64,000 nucleotides of DNA from Lampropedia hyalina DSM 16112 (GTDB lineage Bacteria; Pseudomonadota; Gammaproteobacteria; Burkholderiales; Burkholderiaceae_C): NCBI RefSeq assembly GCF_900129055.1, contig NZ_FQUZ01000003.1, forward strand, positions 1-64,000. Direction: 5' to 3'. A program made the position numbers and the translations under genes. Under the pieces are notes generated by a model, which did no database searches, was not told the DNA's origin, and saw only the letters and a program-made list of their open reading frames with translations. This document shows positions 45,249 through 55,900 of this stretch, piece by piece; the stretch's first letter is position 1; the number at the start of each line of letters is the position of its first letter.

Positions 45249-45868
45249 GCAGATGCCGTTTCGGTGGGGGCGGATGCCTGCACTGCCGCCAGTTGCGGCA
45301 GCACCTGCCGGATGGCGCGGGGGTAGAGAATGTGCTCCTGGGTCAGCACCCGCGCGGCCAGCGTGTCGGCATCGTCACCGGCCAGCACCGGTACCACGGC
45401 CTGGTCGATGATGGGGCCGCCATCCAGCTCCTGCGTGACCCAGTGGACGCTGGTTCCGGCGAACTTGCAGCCCGCATCCAGCGCGCGCTGGTGGGTGTGC
45501 AGGCCGGGGAAGGCGGGCAGCAGTGAGGGGTGAATGTTCACCATGCGGCCAGCAAAATGCGCCACGAAGCCGGGCGTGAGCACGCGCATGAAGCCCGCCA
45601 GCACCACCAGCGCGGGGGCGAAGGCATCCACCTGCTGCGCCAGCGCGGCATCGAAAGCCTCGCGGCTGGGAAACTGCTTGTGATCGACCACCGCCGTGGC
45701 AATGCCCTGTGCATTGGCCCATTGCAGTCCCTTGGCATCGGGGCGGTTGCTGATGACCGCAGCCACCCTCGCCCCGAAGGCCGCTTCCCAGTCCTCCTGC
45801 CGCGCCTGCTGCACGATGGCCGACATATTGGAGCCGGTTCCAGAAATAAGAATGACGATGTTTTTCAT
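45245..45868 (-). CDS. purN: phosphoribosylglycinamide formyltransferase
   Basis: A 207-residue GAR transformylase for the third step of purine synthesis, using 10-formyltetrahydrofolate. It shows [36 protein letters not shown] with catalytic Asn and His, and [16 protein letters not shown] with the Asp. Length is usual. It is first in a pair with rsmB and divergent from the efflux transporter. Confidence 0.95.
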   Translation of the reverse strand: MKNIVILISGTGSNMSAIVQQARQEDWEAAFGARVAAVISNRPDAKGLQWANAQGIATAVVDHKQFPSREAFDAALAQQVDAFAPALVVLAGFMRVLTPGFVAHFAGRMVNIHPSLLPAFPGLHTHQRALDAGCKFAGTSVHWVTQELDGGPIIDQAVVPVLAGDDADTLAARVLTQEHILYPRAIRQVLPQLAAVQASAPTETASA

Positions 45869-46043
45869 GCGGCGTATTGTCGCATGGCGTGCTGGCGGGG
45901 GCGGCGCGCTCTATCAGAGGGCCATGCAATCGGTGCGACAGGCGGCACGAAACCATCATGCGTTTCCGTGCATTGGCACGTTGCGGCCTTGCTGTCGCGG
46001 GCAGGAGCACAATGCCGTCTGCATTGCAAGAATCACTTTCCCC

Positions 46044-47246
46044 ATGACTTCTCCTTCTCCCGCATCCGACGATGCCCATTCCTGGTTCGGCGTGATCGCC
46101 CTGTCGCTGGCCGCCTTCATTTTCAACACCACCGAATTCGTGCCCGTGGGCCTGCTGTCCGACATTGGCGAGAGCTTTGCCATGCGCAGCGAACACGTCG
46201 GGCTGATGCTGACGATTTATGCCTGGGTGGTGTCCCTGACCTCCCTGCCGCTGATGCTGGCGACCCGCATGGTGGAGCGGCGCACGCTGCTGGTATGGGT
46301 GTTCGTGGTGTTCATTGCCAGCCACGCGCTGGCGGCCTTCGCCCCGAGCTTCACGGTGCTGGTGCTGGCGCGGCTGGGCGTGGCCGGTGCCCATGCGGTG
46401 TTCTGGTCGATCACCGCCGCGCTGGCAGTGCGCATTGCGCCGCCGGGGCGCAAGGGGCAGGCCCTGGGCATGCTGGCCACCGGCACTTCGCTGGCCATGG
46501 TGCTGGGCATTCCGCTGGGGCGCATGGTGGGCGAGCAACTGGGCTGGCGCATGACCTTTTTGCTGATCGGTCTGGTGGCTGTGCTGGTCTTGCTGGTGCT
46601 GGTGCGCCTGCTGCCGCACCTGCCCAGCCGCAACAGCGGTTCGCTGGCCAGCCTGCCGGTGCTGTTGCGCCGCCCGGCCCTGATGGGCATGTACGCCTTG
46701 ATCGTGCTGGGCGTGACGGCCCACTTCACCGCCTACAGCTATGTGGAGCCGTTCGCGGTGCGGATTGCGCAACTGGACGGGCAGGCCGTCACGGTCGCGC
46801 TGCTGGTGCTGGGGGCGGCGGGCCTGCTGGGCAGTGTGCTGTTTGGCTGGCAGGGGCTGCGCCGTCCGGCGGCGTTTCTGCTGACCGCGCTGGCGGTGCT
46901 GGCCCTGTGCCTGCTGTTGCTGCAAACGGCGGCGCACAGCCAGGCCGGGCTGTTCGGGCTGATGGTCGTCTGGGGCACGGTGTTCATGTGCTTCGGGCTG
47001 GCCGTGCAGTCGCGCGTGCTGGGGCTGGCTTCCGATGCGTCCGATGTGGCCATGTCCCTGTTTTCCGGGCTGTTCAACGTCGGCATCGGAGCCGGTGCCT
47101 TGCTGGGCAGCCAGATCAGCCTGCATCTGGGCGTGCAGTATGTGGGCTGGGGCGGTGGCCTGATTGCCGTGCTGGCCTGCCTGACGGCGGCCACGGTGCT
47201 GGTGCGCTACCGTGCCGGCTTTGCGCAGGGGCAGTTGTCGGGTTGA
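46044..47246 (+). CDS. MFS efflux transporter (sugar-efflux/SotB type)
   Basis: A 400-residue, 12-helix major facilitator of the DHA1 group. [20 protein letters not shown] in helix 1 and the [13 protein letters not shown] loop resemble SotB/AraJ-like exporters, as do [20 protein letters not shown] and [15 protein letters not shown]. The ATG at 46044 is the only start giving the family N-terminus. Substrate is unknown; arabinose or drug efflux is typical of relatives. Confidence 0.87.
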   Translation: MTSPSPASDDAHSWFGVIALSLAAFIFNTTEFVPVGLLSDIGESFAMRSEHVGLMLTIYAWVVSLTSLPLMLATRMVERRTLLVWVFVVFIASHALAAFAPSFTVLVLARLGVAGAHAVFWSITAALAVRIAPPGRKGQALGMLATGTSLAMVLGIPLGRMVGEQLGWRMTFLLIGLVAVLVLLVLVRLLPHLPSRNSGSLASLPVLLRRPALMGMYALIVLGVTAHFTAYSYVEPFAVRIAQLDGQAVTVALLVLGAAGLLGSVLFGWQGLRRPAAFLLTALAVLALCLLLLQTAAHSQAGLFGLMVVWGTVFMCFGLAVQSRVLGLASDASDVAMSLFSGLFNVGIGAGALLGSQISLHLGVQYVGWGGGLIAVLACLTAATVLVRYRAGFAQGQLSG

Positions 47247-47266
47247 GGGGCAGTGTGCCCAGTGGC

Positions 47267-47304
47267 GGGATGCGGGCGGCACAACGGGTTTTGCAGACCT
47301 TCCC
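47267..47304. repeat. half copy of the 84-bp palindromic repeat
   Basis: These 38 bases match 40015-40052 at 36 of 38 positions and end in TTTTGCAGACCTTCCC. The left arm is absent. The 158-bp element begins 6 bp further on. Confidence 0.7.
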
Positions 47305-47310
47305 TAATGC

Positions 47311-47468
47311 GAATGGCACTTACCTAAGCCTGTTTCCCGTCATTCCGGGCTTGACCCGGAATCCAGTGACAAAGACAACCAAGAGAAACGAACGTGTTTT
47401 TTCTTTATGTCGTCACTGGATTGCGGCCTTCGCCGGAATGACGGCGTTAAGTTAAGTAAGCGGCATTC
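47311..47468. repeat. 158-bp inverted-repeat element, copy B
   Basis: It has the same ends and interior as 42047-42200. TCCCTAATG stands on both sides (47301-47309 and 47469-47477), a likely 9-bp target duplication, or 8 bp if CCCTAATG. The right copy contains an ATG at 47475 in frame with the next gene. There is no open frame of its own. Confidence 0.8.
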
Positions 47469-47495
47469 TCCCTAATGGCATCACAATACGATCCC

Positions 47496-48605
47496 ATGCA
47501 AGCCACTCTCTGCATCCTGACCATCCTGCTGGCCGTGCTCACCCTGCTGCCCCTGTCACGGGCGCGGGTCTGGTGGGTGCGCATCTGGGATTTTCCGCGT
47601 TCCCAACTGGCCGTGTTGCTGGGACTGTTGTGGCTGGCGCAGGCCATCTGGCTGGATTTTTCCAGCGCAGGCGCGTGGCTGCTGGTGGCCGTGGCCGGGG
47701 CGTGTCTGGCCTACCAGATGTGGTGGATTCTGCCCTACACCCGGCTGTGGCGGCATGAGGTGCGCTGGGCCGATGCAGAGGATGTCGGGCCGCGCTTGCG
47801 CCTGCTGGCCGCCAATGTGCTCACCCCCAACCGCAACGCACCGGCACTGCTGGAACTGGTGGCGCAGCACCGTCCGCAGGTGCTGGTGACGCTGGAAACC
47901 GATGCCTGGTGGCAGCAGCAATTGCAGCCGCTGGAGCGCGACTATCCGTATCGCGTGGCCTGCCCGCTGGACAACCTTTATGGCATACACCTGTATTCGC
48001 AACTGCCGCTGGACGACGTGGACATCCGCTTCCTGGTGGAAGACGATGTGCCCTCCATCCATGCCAGCGTGCTGTTGCAGCCTGGCGAAGGCAGCCGCCC
48101 CGAAGTGCGCGTGCGGATGCACTTTCTGCACCCGGCTCCGCCCAGCCCAACGGAAAACGACGAATCCACCGAGCGCGATGTGGAGCTGGTGATGGTCGCC
48201 AAAAGCCTGGAAGGCGAGACTGGCCCAGTCGTGGTGGCGGGCGACCTCAACGATGTGGCCTGGTCGCCCACCACGCGGCTGTTTCGCAAGATCAGCGGCC
48301 TGCTGGATCCGCGCGTGGGGCGCGGCATGGTCAATACCTTCCACGCCCGGTTCTGGCCCGCCCGCTGGCCACTCGACCATGTATTCCACAGCGACCACTT
48401 TGAACTCATCCAGATGCGCCGCCTGCCATCGTTCGGCTCCGACCACTTCCCCGTCATGATCGAATTGCAGTACCACCCCAGCAACCCGCACCAGCAGGAA
48501 GGCTTGCAGGCCAATGCCCAGGACCGTGAGGAAGTGGCCGAACTGCTGGACGAGCAGAACGCATCGCCCAGCGATGTACCCGAACCCACGGCACAGCAGC
48601 GTTGA
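47496..48605 (+). CDS. membrane-anchored endonuclease/exonuclease/phosphatase-family protein
   Basis: About 369 residues from the ATG at 47496 (376 from 47475). Three hydrophobic helices fill the first 90 residues, then comes an EEP domain: LRLLAANVLTPNRNAPALLE, VLVTLETDAWWQQQL (metal Glu), VVVAGDLNDVAWSPTTRLFR and LPSFGSDHFPVMIELQY with the catalytic Asp-His. The nearer start is preferred as 47475 lies in the repeat's target duplication. Substrate (nucleic acid, phosphoester or lipid) is unknown. Confidence 0.85.
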   Translation: MQATLCILTILLAVLTLLPLSRARVWWVRIWDFPRSQLAVLLGLLWLAQAIWLDFSSAGAWLLVAVAGACLAYQMWWILPYTRLWRHEVRWADAEDVGPRLRLLAANVLTPNRNAPALLELVAQHRPQVLVTLETDAWWQQQLQPLERDYPYRVACPLDNLYGIHLYSQLPLDDVDIRFLVEDDVPSIHASVLLQPGEGSRPEVRVRMHFLHPAPPSPTENDESTERDVELVMVAKSLEGETGPVVVAGDLNDVAWSPTTRLFRKISGLLDPRVGRGMVNTFHARFWPARWPLDHVFHSDHFELIQMRRLPSFGSDHFPVMIELQYHPSNPHQQEGLQANAQDREEVAELLDEQNASPSDVPEPTAQQR

Positions 48606-48632
48606 TGGCGAAGAATCCCAGCGTGCTTACCT

Positions 48633-49808
48633 CTACAGCACCTCGAACACCGCCGCCGCGCCCATGCCGCCGCCTACGCACAAAGTGACCAGCACCCGCT
48701 TTGCGCCCCGGCGTTGGCCTTCCAGCAGGGCGTGGCCGGTGAGGCGTTGGCCGGACATGCCATAGGGGTGGCCCAGCGCGATGGCTCCGCCATTGACGTT
48801 GAGGCACTCGGGCGAGATGCCGAGCCGGTCGCGGCAGTAAATGACCTGTGCGGCAAAGGCTTCGTTGAGTTCCCACAGGTCGATGTCGTCGGTTTGCAGG
48901 CCGAGTTGCCGCAGTACCTTGGGCACGGCAACCACTGGCCCCACGCCCATTTCGTCCGGCTCGCAACCGGCCACGGCCATGCCCAGAAAACGCCCGATGG
49001 GGGTCAGGCTGTGGCGGCTGGCATGGCGTTCGTCGGCCAGCACGCAGGCTCCTGCGCCATCGGAAAACTGGCTGGCATTGCCTGCCGCAATGCGTCCGCC
49101 GGGGCGGGCCGGGGGCAGGGTGGCCAACTGGGGGGCCGTGGTACCGGGGCGGATGCCTTCGTCGTGTGAGACGGTGACTTCGCGGGTGCGGATGCCGTGC
49201 TCTGCATCGGCCACGCCTGCCGTGACGGTGATGGGGGCGATTTCCGCCGCCAGACGGCCTTGCGCTTGCGCGGCGGCGGCTTTCTGCTGGCTTTGCGCGC
49301 CGTAGGCATCCATGCTGTCGCGGTCGATGCCGTAACGCTGTGCCAGGATTTCGGCGGTTTCCAGCATCGGCAGGTAGATGGCGGGCTTGCGCTGTAGCAG
49401 CTCGGGGTCGGTGAGCATGTGCGGGTTCAGCTTGCCCTGCACGCAGGAGATGCTTTCCACGCCGCCTGCCACATACACGGGGGCTTCCCCGGCGATGATG
49501 CGCTGGGCGGCCAGCGCGATGCTTTGCAGCCCGGAGGCACAGAAGCGGTTGAGCGTCAGGCCCGGCACCGAGACGGGCAGCCCGGCACGCAGGGCGATCT
49601 GCCGGGCGATATTGCCGCCGGTCGCACCTTCGGGCAGGGCGCAGCCCATGAGCACATCGTCGATGCTGGCCGGGTCGATGCCCGCGCGTTCGATGGCGTG
49701 TTGTACCGCATGTGCCCCCAGGCTGGCTCCGTGGCTGAGGTTGAAGGAGCCGCGCCAGCTTCTGGCCAGCGGGGTGCGGGCAGTGGAGAGAATGAGGGCC
49801 GAAGTCAT
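48633..49808 (-). CDS. acetyl-CoA C-acyltransferase (thiolase)
   Basis: A 391-residue degradative thiolase. The acyl-binding Cys90 is in [40 protein letters not shown] with the His and [18 protein letters not shown] with the second Cys complete the site. It splits beta-ketoacyl-CoA or condenses acetyl-CoA. The FadJ-like enzyme 9 kb away could supply its substrate. FadA-like or PhaA/AtoB roles are both possible; the sequence leans to FadA/FadI type. Confidence 0.91.
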   Translation of the reverse strand: MTSALILSTARTPLARSWRGSFNLSHGASLGAHAVQHAIERAGIDPASIDDVLMGCALPEGATGGNIARQIALRAGLPVSVPGLTLNRFCASGLQSIALAAQRIIAGEAPVYVAGGVESISCVQGKLNPHMLTDPELLQRKPAIYLPMLETAEILAQRYGIDRDSMDAYGAQSQQKAAAAQAQGRLAAEIAPITVTAGVADAEHGIRTREVTVSHDEGIRPGTTAPQLATLPPARPGGRIAAGNASQFSDGAGACVLADERHASRHSLTPIGRFLGMAVAGCEPDEMGVGPVVAVPKVLRQLGLQTDDIDLWELNEAFAAQVIYCRDRLGISPECLNVNGGAIALGHPYGMSGQRLTGHALLEGQRRGAKRVLVTLCVGGGMGAAAVFEVL

Positions 49809-50007
49809 GGGCGTTCTCCTTCAAAAAAGCGGCCAGAATGGGGCCATATTGCCTGCTCCGGGCGGGCATGGCAACCGATCGTGCAGGTGGCTATGGGTAT
49901 CTACTTATATCGTTTCGGAGAGTAGTGATATTTATGAGACTGGTGCTCTCCCCTGCTTTTGTTGCATAGTCCGGCAGGCTCATATTGTCTGGAATCCCGT
50001 GCTCCCC

Positions 50008-51945
50008 ATGTTTCGTTTTTTCTTTTGCTGCTGCCTGTTGCTGGCCGGTTGTGCGTCTGCTGTATCCGCGCAGGCTGCCAAGCCTGTTTCACTGGGCCTC
50101 GATATGCCATTCTGGCTGCACGAAAACCCGGATGGCGCACTGTCGCTGGAGGAGCTTATTGCACTGCCCGAATCGGCGGGGAGCCTGCAACACACGCCGC
50201 TGGCGCGTGGCTACAGCGACTCGGCTTTCTGGATGCGCGTCCACCTGCCCGCCGAGCTGTTTGCGGGCGAAGAGCGTTGGCTGCAATTCAGCCCCAGTGT
50301 GATTGACCATTTGCGAGTCCACTACCGCCCCGTGGGCAGCGAGGCATGGCAGGTGCGCGAAGCGGGCGATCACTGGAAGGGCGAGCGGGGTGATTTGCGC
50401 TACCGCTTCCCGCTGCTGCGCCTGCCCGCACCGCCTCCCGAGGGCTACGAGATGGTTCTGCGTGTCCAGAGCACCAGTACCGTACTGATGGATGTGGGGC
50501 TGTGGGAGCCGGGTGCCTTGCTGGAGCGTGCCACGCGGCAGACCGCAATCTGGAGTTTTTATTTCGGCATGATGCTGCTGACGGGCATGTATGCCCTGTT
50601 GCAGGCATTGGTGCTGAAGAAAACATTGTTCTGGCCCGTCTTCGCGCTGATGATGACCCTGATGCTGCTTTCGGCGTGTGTGCAGGGCTTTGTCGCGTGG
50701 TTCATGCCAGCCACCGACCGCATCAACCTGCAAAGCTACCTCACCAGCATCACGAACCTGCAAAGCTATGGGATGCTGGTCTGGATGGGCATCGAAACCC
50801 TGAAGCTGCGCCAGCATATGCCACGCATGTACCGCCTGCTGCTGGCCATCGTTGTGCTGGTGCAGTTGAATATGCTCAGCATTCCGCTGGGCTACTTCGG
50901 GCAGGCCGCTTCCTTCCAGTTCCTGATGCTGGGCTTCACGGCCCCTTTGATCGCGGCTTTCTCCGTTCACCTGTGGCGGCAGGGCCACCACCGCTGGCCC
51001 GTGCTGCTGGTAGGCATGGGGCCGATGTTCTGTCTGGTATTCAGCGTGCCGCTGCTGCTGATTACCACCGGGGTGATTCCCTACAGTGCAGAAACCTATG
51101 CCATCAGCAATTACGCGCTCATGAGCAATATGGTGCTGGTACTGCTGTTTGCCATGTGGAACGGACACGAAGAAAACCGCATCATGCTGGAGCAGCAGCA
51201 AGTCGTGCGCGAGCTGAACATCGAGCGCGAAGCCGGCTTTCACCAGCGGCAGTTCATCGGCATGGTCTCCCATGAATTCCGCACTCCGCTGTCCGTCATT
51301 TCTGCCACCTTGCAGAACCTGCACCTGTCGCCCGCCGATGCCATGCAGCAAAAACGATTCGGGCGCATCCAGCGAGCCACCGAACGCCTGATTCAACTCA
51401 CCGACAACTGCCTGGCCGATGCCCGCCTCTCGGCCCATGCCCTGCACCTGGAGCAGGGCGATACCGACCTGCGGGAGCTGGTGCGCAACGCCATCGTGCC
51501 GGTCGATATTTCCGGCCACCATGAACTGCAAATGCGCTGGCAGGGGCAGACCGTCACCATCGAAACCCTGCCCAGCCTGCCCCTTCGGGCCGATGCCGCG
51601 CTGCTGGGCATCGCCCTCTCCAACCTGCTGGACAACGCCGTCAAGCACACCGAGCAGGGCTGCATACGCGTGGATATTTCTGCCGATGCACAGCACTACC
51701 ACATCCAGATCCAGGATCAGGGTGACGGTGTGCCTGTGCATGAGGTCGAACACATTTTTGAACGCTACCGGCGTGCAGAAGGCACGGCCGCGCAACAACG
51801 CTCCGGCACAGGCCTGGGGCTGTATGTGGCCCGGCAGATTCTGCTGGCACACGGCGGCCAGCTTCAGTTGCTGCGCAACACCAGACAAGGCTGCTGCTTC
51901 GAGCTGCTCCTGCCCCTGAATCCAATCCATCCATCGACACCATGA
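50008..51945 (+). CDS. 7TMR-DISM sensor histidine kinase
   Basis: A 645-residue hybrid-free kinase. A signal peptide with a lipobox-like LLLAGC (Cys near 15) leads to a periplasmic 7TMR-DISM extracellular domain (about 30-165, GYSDSAFWMRVHLPAEL), then seven hydrophobic helices (about 175-385). HisKA follows with His422 in GMVSHEFRTPLSVIS, then HATPase_c with LGIALSNLLDNAVKH (N box), DQGDGVPVHEVEHIFERY and RSGTGLGLYVARQIL. It overlaps its response regulator by four bases. DISM domains are thought to bind carbohydrates or other small ligands; the signal here is unknown. Confidence 0.93.
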   Translation: MFRFFFCCCLLLAGCASAVSAQAAKPVSLGLDMPFWLHENPDGALSLEELIALPESAGSLQHTPLARGYSDSAFWMRVHLPAELFAGEERWLQFSPSVIDHLRVHYRPVGSEAWQVREAGDHWKGERGDLRYRFPLLRLPAPPPEGYEMVLRVQSTSTVLMDVGLWEPGALLERATRQTAIWSFYFGMMLLTGMYALLQALVLKKTLFWPVFALMMTLMLLSACVQGFVAWFMPATDRINLQSYLTSITNLQSYGMLVWMGIETLKLRQHMPRMYRLLLAIVVLVQLNMLSIPLGYFGQAASFQFLMLGFTAPLIAAFSVHLWRQGHHRWPVLLVGMGPMFCLVFSVPLLLITTGVIPYSAETYAISNYALMSNMVLVLLFAMWNGHEENRIMLEQQQVVRELNIEREAGFHQRQFIGMVSHEFRTPLSVISATLQNLHLSPADAMQQKRFGRIQRATERLIQLTDNCLADARLSAHALHLEQGDTDLRELVRNAIVPVDISGHHELQMRWQGQTVTIETLPSLPLRADAALLGIALSNLLDNAVKHTEQGCIRVDISADAQHYHIQIQDQGDGVPVHEVEHIFERYRRAEGTAAQQRSGTGLGLYVARQILLAHGGQLQLLRNTRQGCCFELLLPLNPIHPSTP

Positions 51946-52646
51946 ATACATCAGCCAAACCCCATCTTGCCCTCATCGAAGACAACGAAGACCTGCGTGA
52001 AGAACTGGTTTTCTTCCTGCAAGCCAGTGGCTACTCCTGCTGGGGGTGCGCCTCTGCCGAAACCTTCTGGAAAAACCTGCACACCCGGCAGGTAGACATT
52101 GTGCTGATCGACCTGGGCTTGCCCGGTGAAGACGGCTTCGAGGTGGTGGACTACCTGAACCGGCTCCCTGGAGTGGGGCGGATCATCATCACCGCCCGTG
52201 GCACGCCACAAGACCGGTTGCGCTGCCTGCAACTGGGAGCCGACCTGTACCTCGTCAAGCCCATCAACTTCGCGGAACTGCGCCAGCAACTCGACGCGCT
52301 GTGGGATCGCATGGCCGTCGCCCGCATGGAACAGGAAACCTCCATGCAGGCAGGAGAGTGGCGGCTGGATGCCGTGCAATCCTGCCTGACATCACCCAAC
52401 GGACAGGTGCTCAAGGTCAGCCGCAAGGAATGCGACCTGCTGGCCACGCTGCTGCGGGATGCCGGCCAGATACACACCCGCGAAAGCCTGCACGACGCAC
52501 TGTTCGGAACGCAGGACGAAGCCGATCTGCACCGCATCGACGTCATCCTCAGCCGTTTGCGCAAGAAGGCCCGCAACCAGCAAATGCTCTTGCCATTGCG
52601 CAGTGTCTTTGGCAAGGGCATCGTGTTTCTGCTCCATGGGCAATGA
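51942..52646 (+). CDS. OmpR-type response regulator
   Basis: A 234-residue regulator. The receiver has LIEDNEDLREELVFFL, phospho-acceptor Asp57 in IVLIDLGLPGEDGFEV and Lys in LYLVKPINF. The C-terminal part is a winged helix (LKVSRKECDLLATLLRDAGQ, DVILSRLRKKARNQ). It is coupled to the 7TMR-DISM kinase. The mosaic surface protein that starts 254 bp downstream is a plausible target. Confidence 0.92.
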   Translation: MNTSAKPHLALIEDNEDLREELVFFLQASGYSCWGCASAETFWKNLHTRQVDIVLIDLGLPGEDGFEVVDYLNRLPGVGRIIITARGTPQDRLRCLQLGADLYLVKPINFAELRQQLDALWDRMAVARMEQETSMQAGEWRLDAVQSCLTSPNGQVLKVSRKECDLLATLLRDAGQIHTRESLHDALFGTQDEADLHRIDVILSRLRKKARNQQMLLPLRSVFGKGIVFLLHGQ

Positions 52647-52900
52647 TGTGCCAGGGCAATCGCTTCTGGCCATGCCGAAGCTGACTGGCCGCACCATTGT
52701 GGTGGCATCTTCTAAATGATGCTTATCGACCACAAATTACGCCATGTCGTACAAAAAATAACACAAAAGCCAATTGATTCCGAGAGTTGAGATATTTTCG
52801 AGACTGGCGAAAAATCCCTGCTTTGCCTACATTCAGCGCGGAACCGCATTCATTGGCAATCCTGCCACCCATTCATCCAGCCTTTGCAAGGAACCGCGAC
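52647..52900 (+). promoter_or_regulatory. control region of the large repeat protein
   Basis: No gene was found in these 254 bp. The middle part (about 52715-52790) is AT-rich and likely holds the promoter. A weak GCAAGGA ribosome binding site is 8 bp before the ATG at 52901. I saw no clear operator for the adjacent response regulator. Confidence 0.4.
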
Positions 52901-55900
52901 ATGGCATTCACTCTGGACTACATCCTCGACAGCGTCGGCAGCAGCCGGGGCCGCCTGAACACCACCGACACCACCGACGACACCCGCCTGACCCTGGTAG
53001 GGTTGGGCCGGCCCGGAGCCGAGGTGTTCGTATTCAATGGCGAAGCCGAACTGGGCTACGCCATCGTGGGCGCAGATGGTTTCTGGGTGCTGCATACCGG
53101 CTGGCTGGACAACGGCTCCACCTACGACTTCAGTGCCCGCAGCGAGGGAGCAACAGCCGAACAAAGTTTCCAGATCACCATCGATGCCCCTTGGGCACTG
53201 GCTCCAGAGACCCCCTCGTATCAGGCATCTGCCTCAGTGGGCAATGTGCAAAACGCTGGTGCCTTCGCGGCAATCAAGAAAGACGGCTCTGTGGTGGCCT
53301 GGGGTCATCCAGATACTGGAGGTTCGACCGAAGGTGTGGCTGGCCTTGACAGTGATGTGGTGCAGATATTTACCAATCATGCGGCCTTCGCCGCGCTGAA
53401 AGCCGATGGCTCAGTCGTGGCATGGGGAAACCCAGAAGCAGGAGGTTCAATGGAAGGCGTGCAAGACCTCCTTCAAAGTGGAGTCAAGCACGTATTTTCC
53501 AATAGTTATGCGTTTGCTGCCCTGAAGGATGATGGCTCGGTGGTGGCCTGGGGTCATCCAGCGTATGGAGGATCGACCGAAGGTGTGGCAGGTCTCGGCA
53601 GTGGTGTGGTGCAAGTGTTCTCGAGTGATACTGCATTTGCTGCACTGAAGGACGATGGCTCGGTGGTGGCCTGGGGTGATCCAGAAAAAGGGGGATCGAC
53701 CGGGGATGTGGATGGTCTCCTCCAAGGCAATGTGAGGCAGGTGTTCTCCAATCAATTTGGTTTTGCCGCCTTGAAAGAGGATGGCTCGGTGGTGGTGTGG
53801 GCAGATGGAAATGATGCCAGTCTGGCCGCAGGCCCTGATGACAATGTGGTGCAGGTTTTTTCTGGTGCGTATATTTTTTCCTTCCTGAAGGCTGACGGCT
53901 CTGTGCAATCCGTCTATCCCGATCTGTCTTTTGAAGATCGTTGGAATTGGGACGGTAATGCGGTACAGGTGTTCCTTGGTTCAACTGATCCTGTCTACTT
54001 GAAGCCAGATGGCTCGCTGGTGCCTGATGTGCAAGGGCTGGATGGTGTTGTGCAGGTACTGTTCACTGTGGACAGCTCCTTCGCAGCATTGAATGCAGAT
54101 GGCTCGGTGACCACAGGGAAAAATTTGAATGGCGACATCTCGATCACGTATTTGCCGGACCTCACCAGCGGTGTGAAACAGGTTTTTTCCAATGGTTATG
54201 CGTTCGCTGCATTGAAGGAAAATGGCTCGGTGGTGGCCTGGGGCAATCCAGAATATGGCGGTGTCATCTCCTCAGAAATCCAGGACCTTCTGGACGGCGG
54301 CGTGGTGCAAGTGTTCAATAACCAGGGCGCATTTGCTGCACTGAAAGACGACGGCTCGGTGGTGGCCTGGGGAGGTTCATGGGTTGGTGGTGAAGTTTCC
54401 CCGGAAATCCAAGCTCTTCTGGGCAATGATGTGGTGAGCCTGGCTGATGCCTTCGGTGACTTCAGGCTTTCCCTCAACGAAGCCCCGACCATCGACGGCG
54501 TCCCCGCTGTCTCCCAGTATGTGAACGTGGGAGAGGCGAGCGCGCTGGCCGACATCACCGTGGCCGATGCCGATGAGGACGATGTTCTGACCGTCACCAT
54601 CAAGGTGCTCGACCCCGAAGGGCTGGGCTATGCCCAGGGCACGCTGGGCGGAGTGCCCGATGCCGACTTGCAGGCCGATGGCCTCCAGATCACCGGCACG
54701 GCCAGTGAAATCAACACCGCGCTGCAAAGCCTGAGCTTGCAGGCGCAGGGCGCAGGCCAGGGCTGGCTGGAAGTCAGCGTTCACGACGGCAAGGCCACCA
54801 CCACCAGCCACTATGCGTTCACCGCAGTCGCTCCAGCAGGCAACACCGCCCCCAGCTTTGCCCCGCCCGGAGGCAGCGGCACGTTCAAGGTGGATTTTGG
54901 GGACGGTCGTCACGATCAGGCCCGCAGCGTAGTGTTGCAGCCCGACGGCAAGATTGTGGTGGCTGGCAGTTCCGGTTTTTTTGGCATCACCGATAGCTAT
55001 GACTTTGCTCTGATGCGCCTGAACGCCGATGGTACGCTGGACACAGAATTTGGCACTGGCGGCAAGCATCTGATTGATTTTGGAGAGAATGGCAAAGACG
55101 ATGAAGGGCGCAGTGTGGTGTTGCAGCCTGACGGCAAGCTTGTGGTGGCAGGCCATGCGCGTGTAGATGGAGACACGCATTTCGGTGTGCTCCGCCTGAA
55201 TCCGGATGGCACACTGGATACTGATTTCGGTACGAATGGTGCGCAATGGGTTGGTTTTTCCTCCAGCCAAAAAGCCACAGGCCACAGCGCGGTGTTGCAG
55301 CCTGACGGCAAAATTCTGGTTGCAGGGAGTGTGTTGAATGCGTGGTCTGATGAAGTCGATTTCGGTGTGATACGCCTTCATAGCGATGGCACACTGGATA
55401 CCAGTTTTGGCGACAGCGGTCGAGTTGAGGTATTTTTTGATGCAGGCGGTTGGGAGGATGACATACCGTACAGCATGATTGTGCAGTCCGATGGCAAGAT
55501 TTTGGTAGTTGGCGTAAGCGACACCCATAGCGGTCAAGATTTCAGCTTAGTGCGCCTGAATCCCGATGGTTCACGAGATGAAGACTTTGGTGAAGATGGC
55601 AAATTACTGGTAGACGTAAGTGGCTTTCATGATGCCGCCTACAGTGTGGTGGTACGGCCCGACGGCAAGATTATTGTGGCCGGAACAAGCTGGGAACATG
55701 GTGAGGGAGACCATACCTTCACCTTGTTGCGCCTGAATGCCGATGGTTCGCGGGACACCGGCTTTGGCGACAATGGCCAGCATTTGCTGCAAGTGAGTGG
55801 CATCGGAGACAGCGCATACAGCGTGACTCTACAGCCCGATGGCAAGATTCTGGCTGCGGGGAGTGGTTGGGGTGGCTTTGCCTTGGTTCGCCTGACTGCC

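Noticed and set aside
43845-45326. Plus-strand open frames of nearly 500 codons opposite rsmB
   Set aside because: Composition is antisense-like and the minus-strand frame carries complete methyltransferase motifs.
45375-47282. A 635-codon minus-strand frame and a 641-codon plus-strand frame around the efflux transporter
   Set aside because: Both are rich in His, Gln, Arg or Gly without family motifs and overlap the clear 12-helix transporter and purN.
50089-51951. A 620-codon antisense frame opposite the histidine kinase
   Set aside because: No domain, Gln/His-rich, and the kinase on the other strand is complete.
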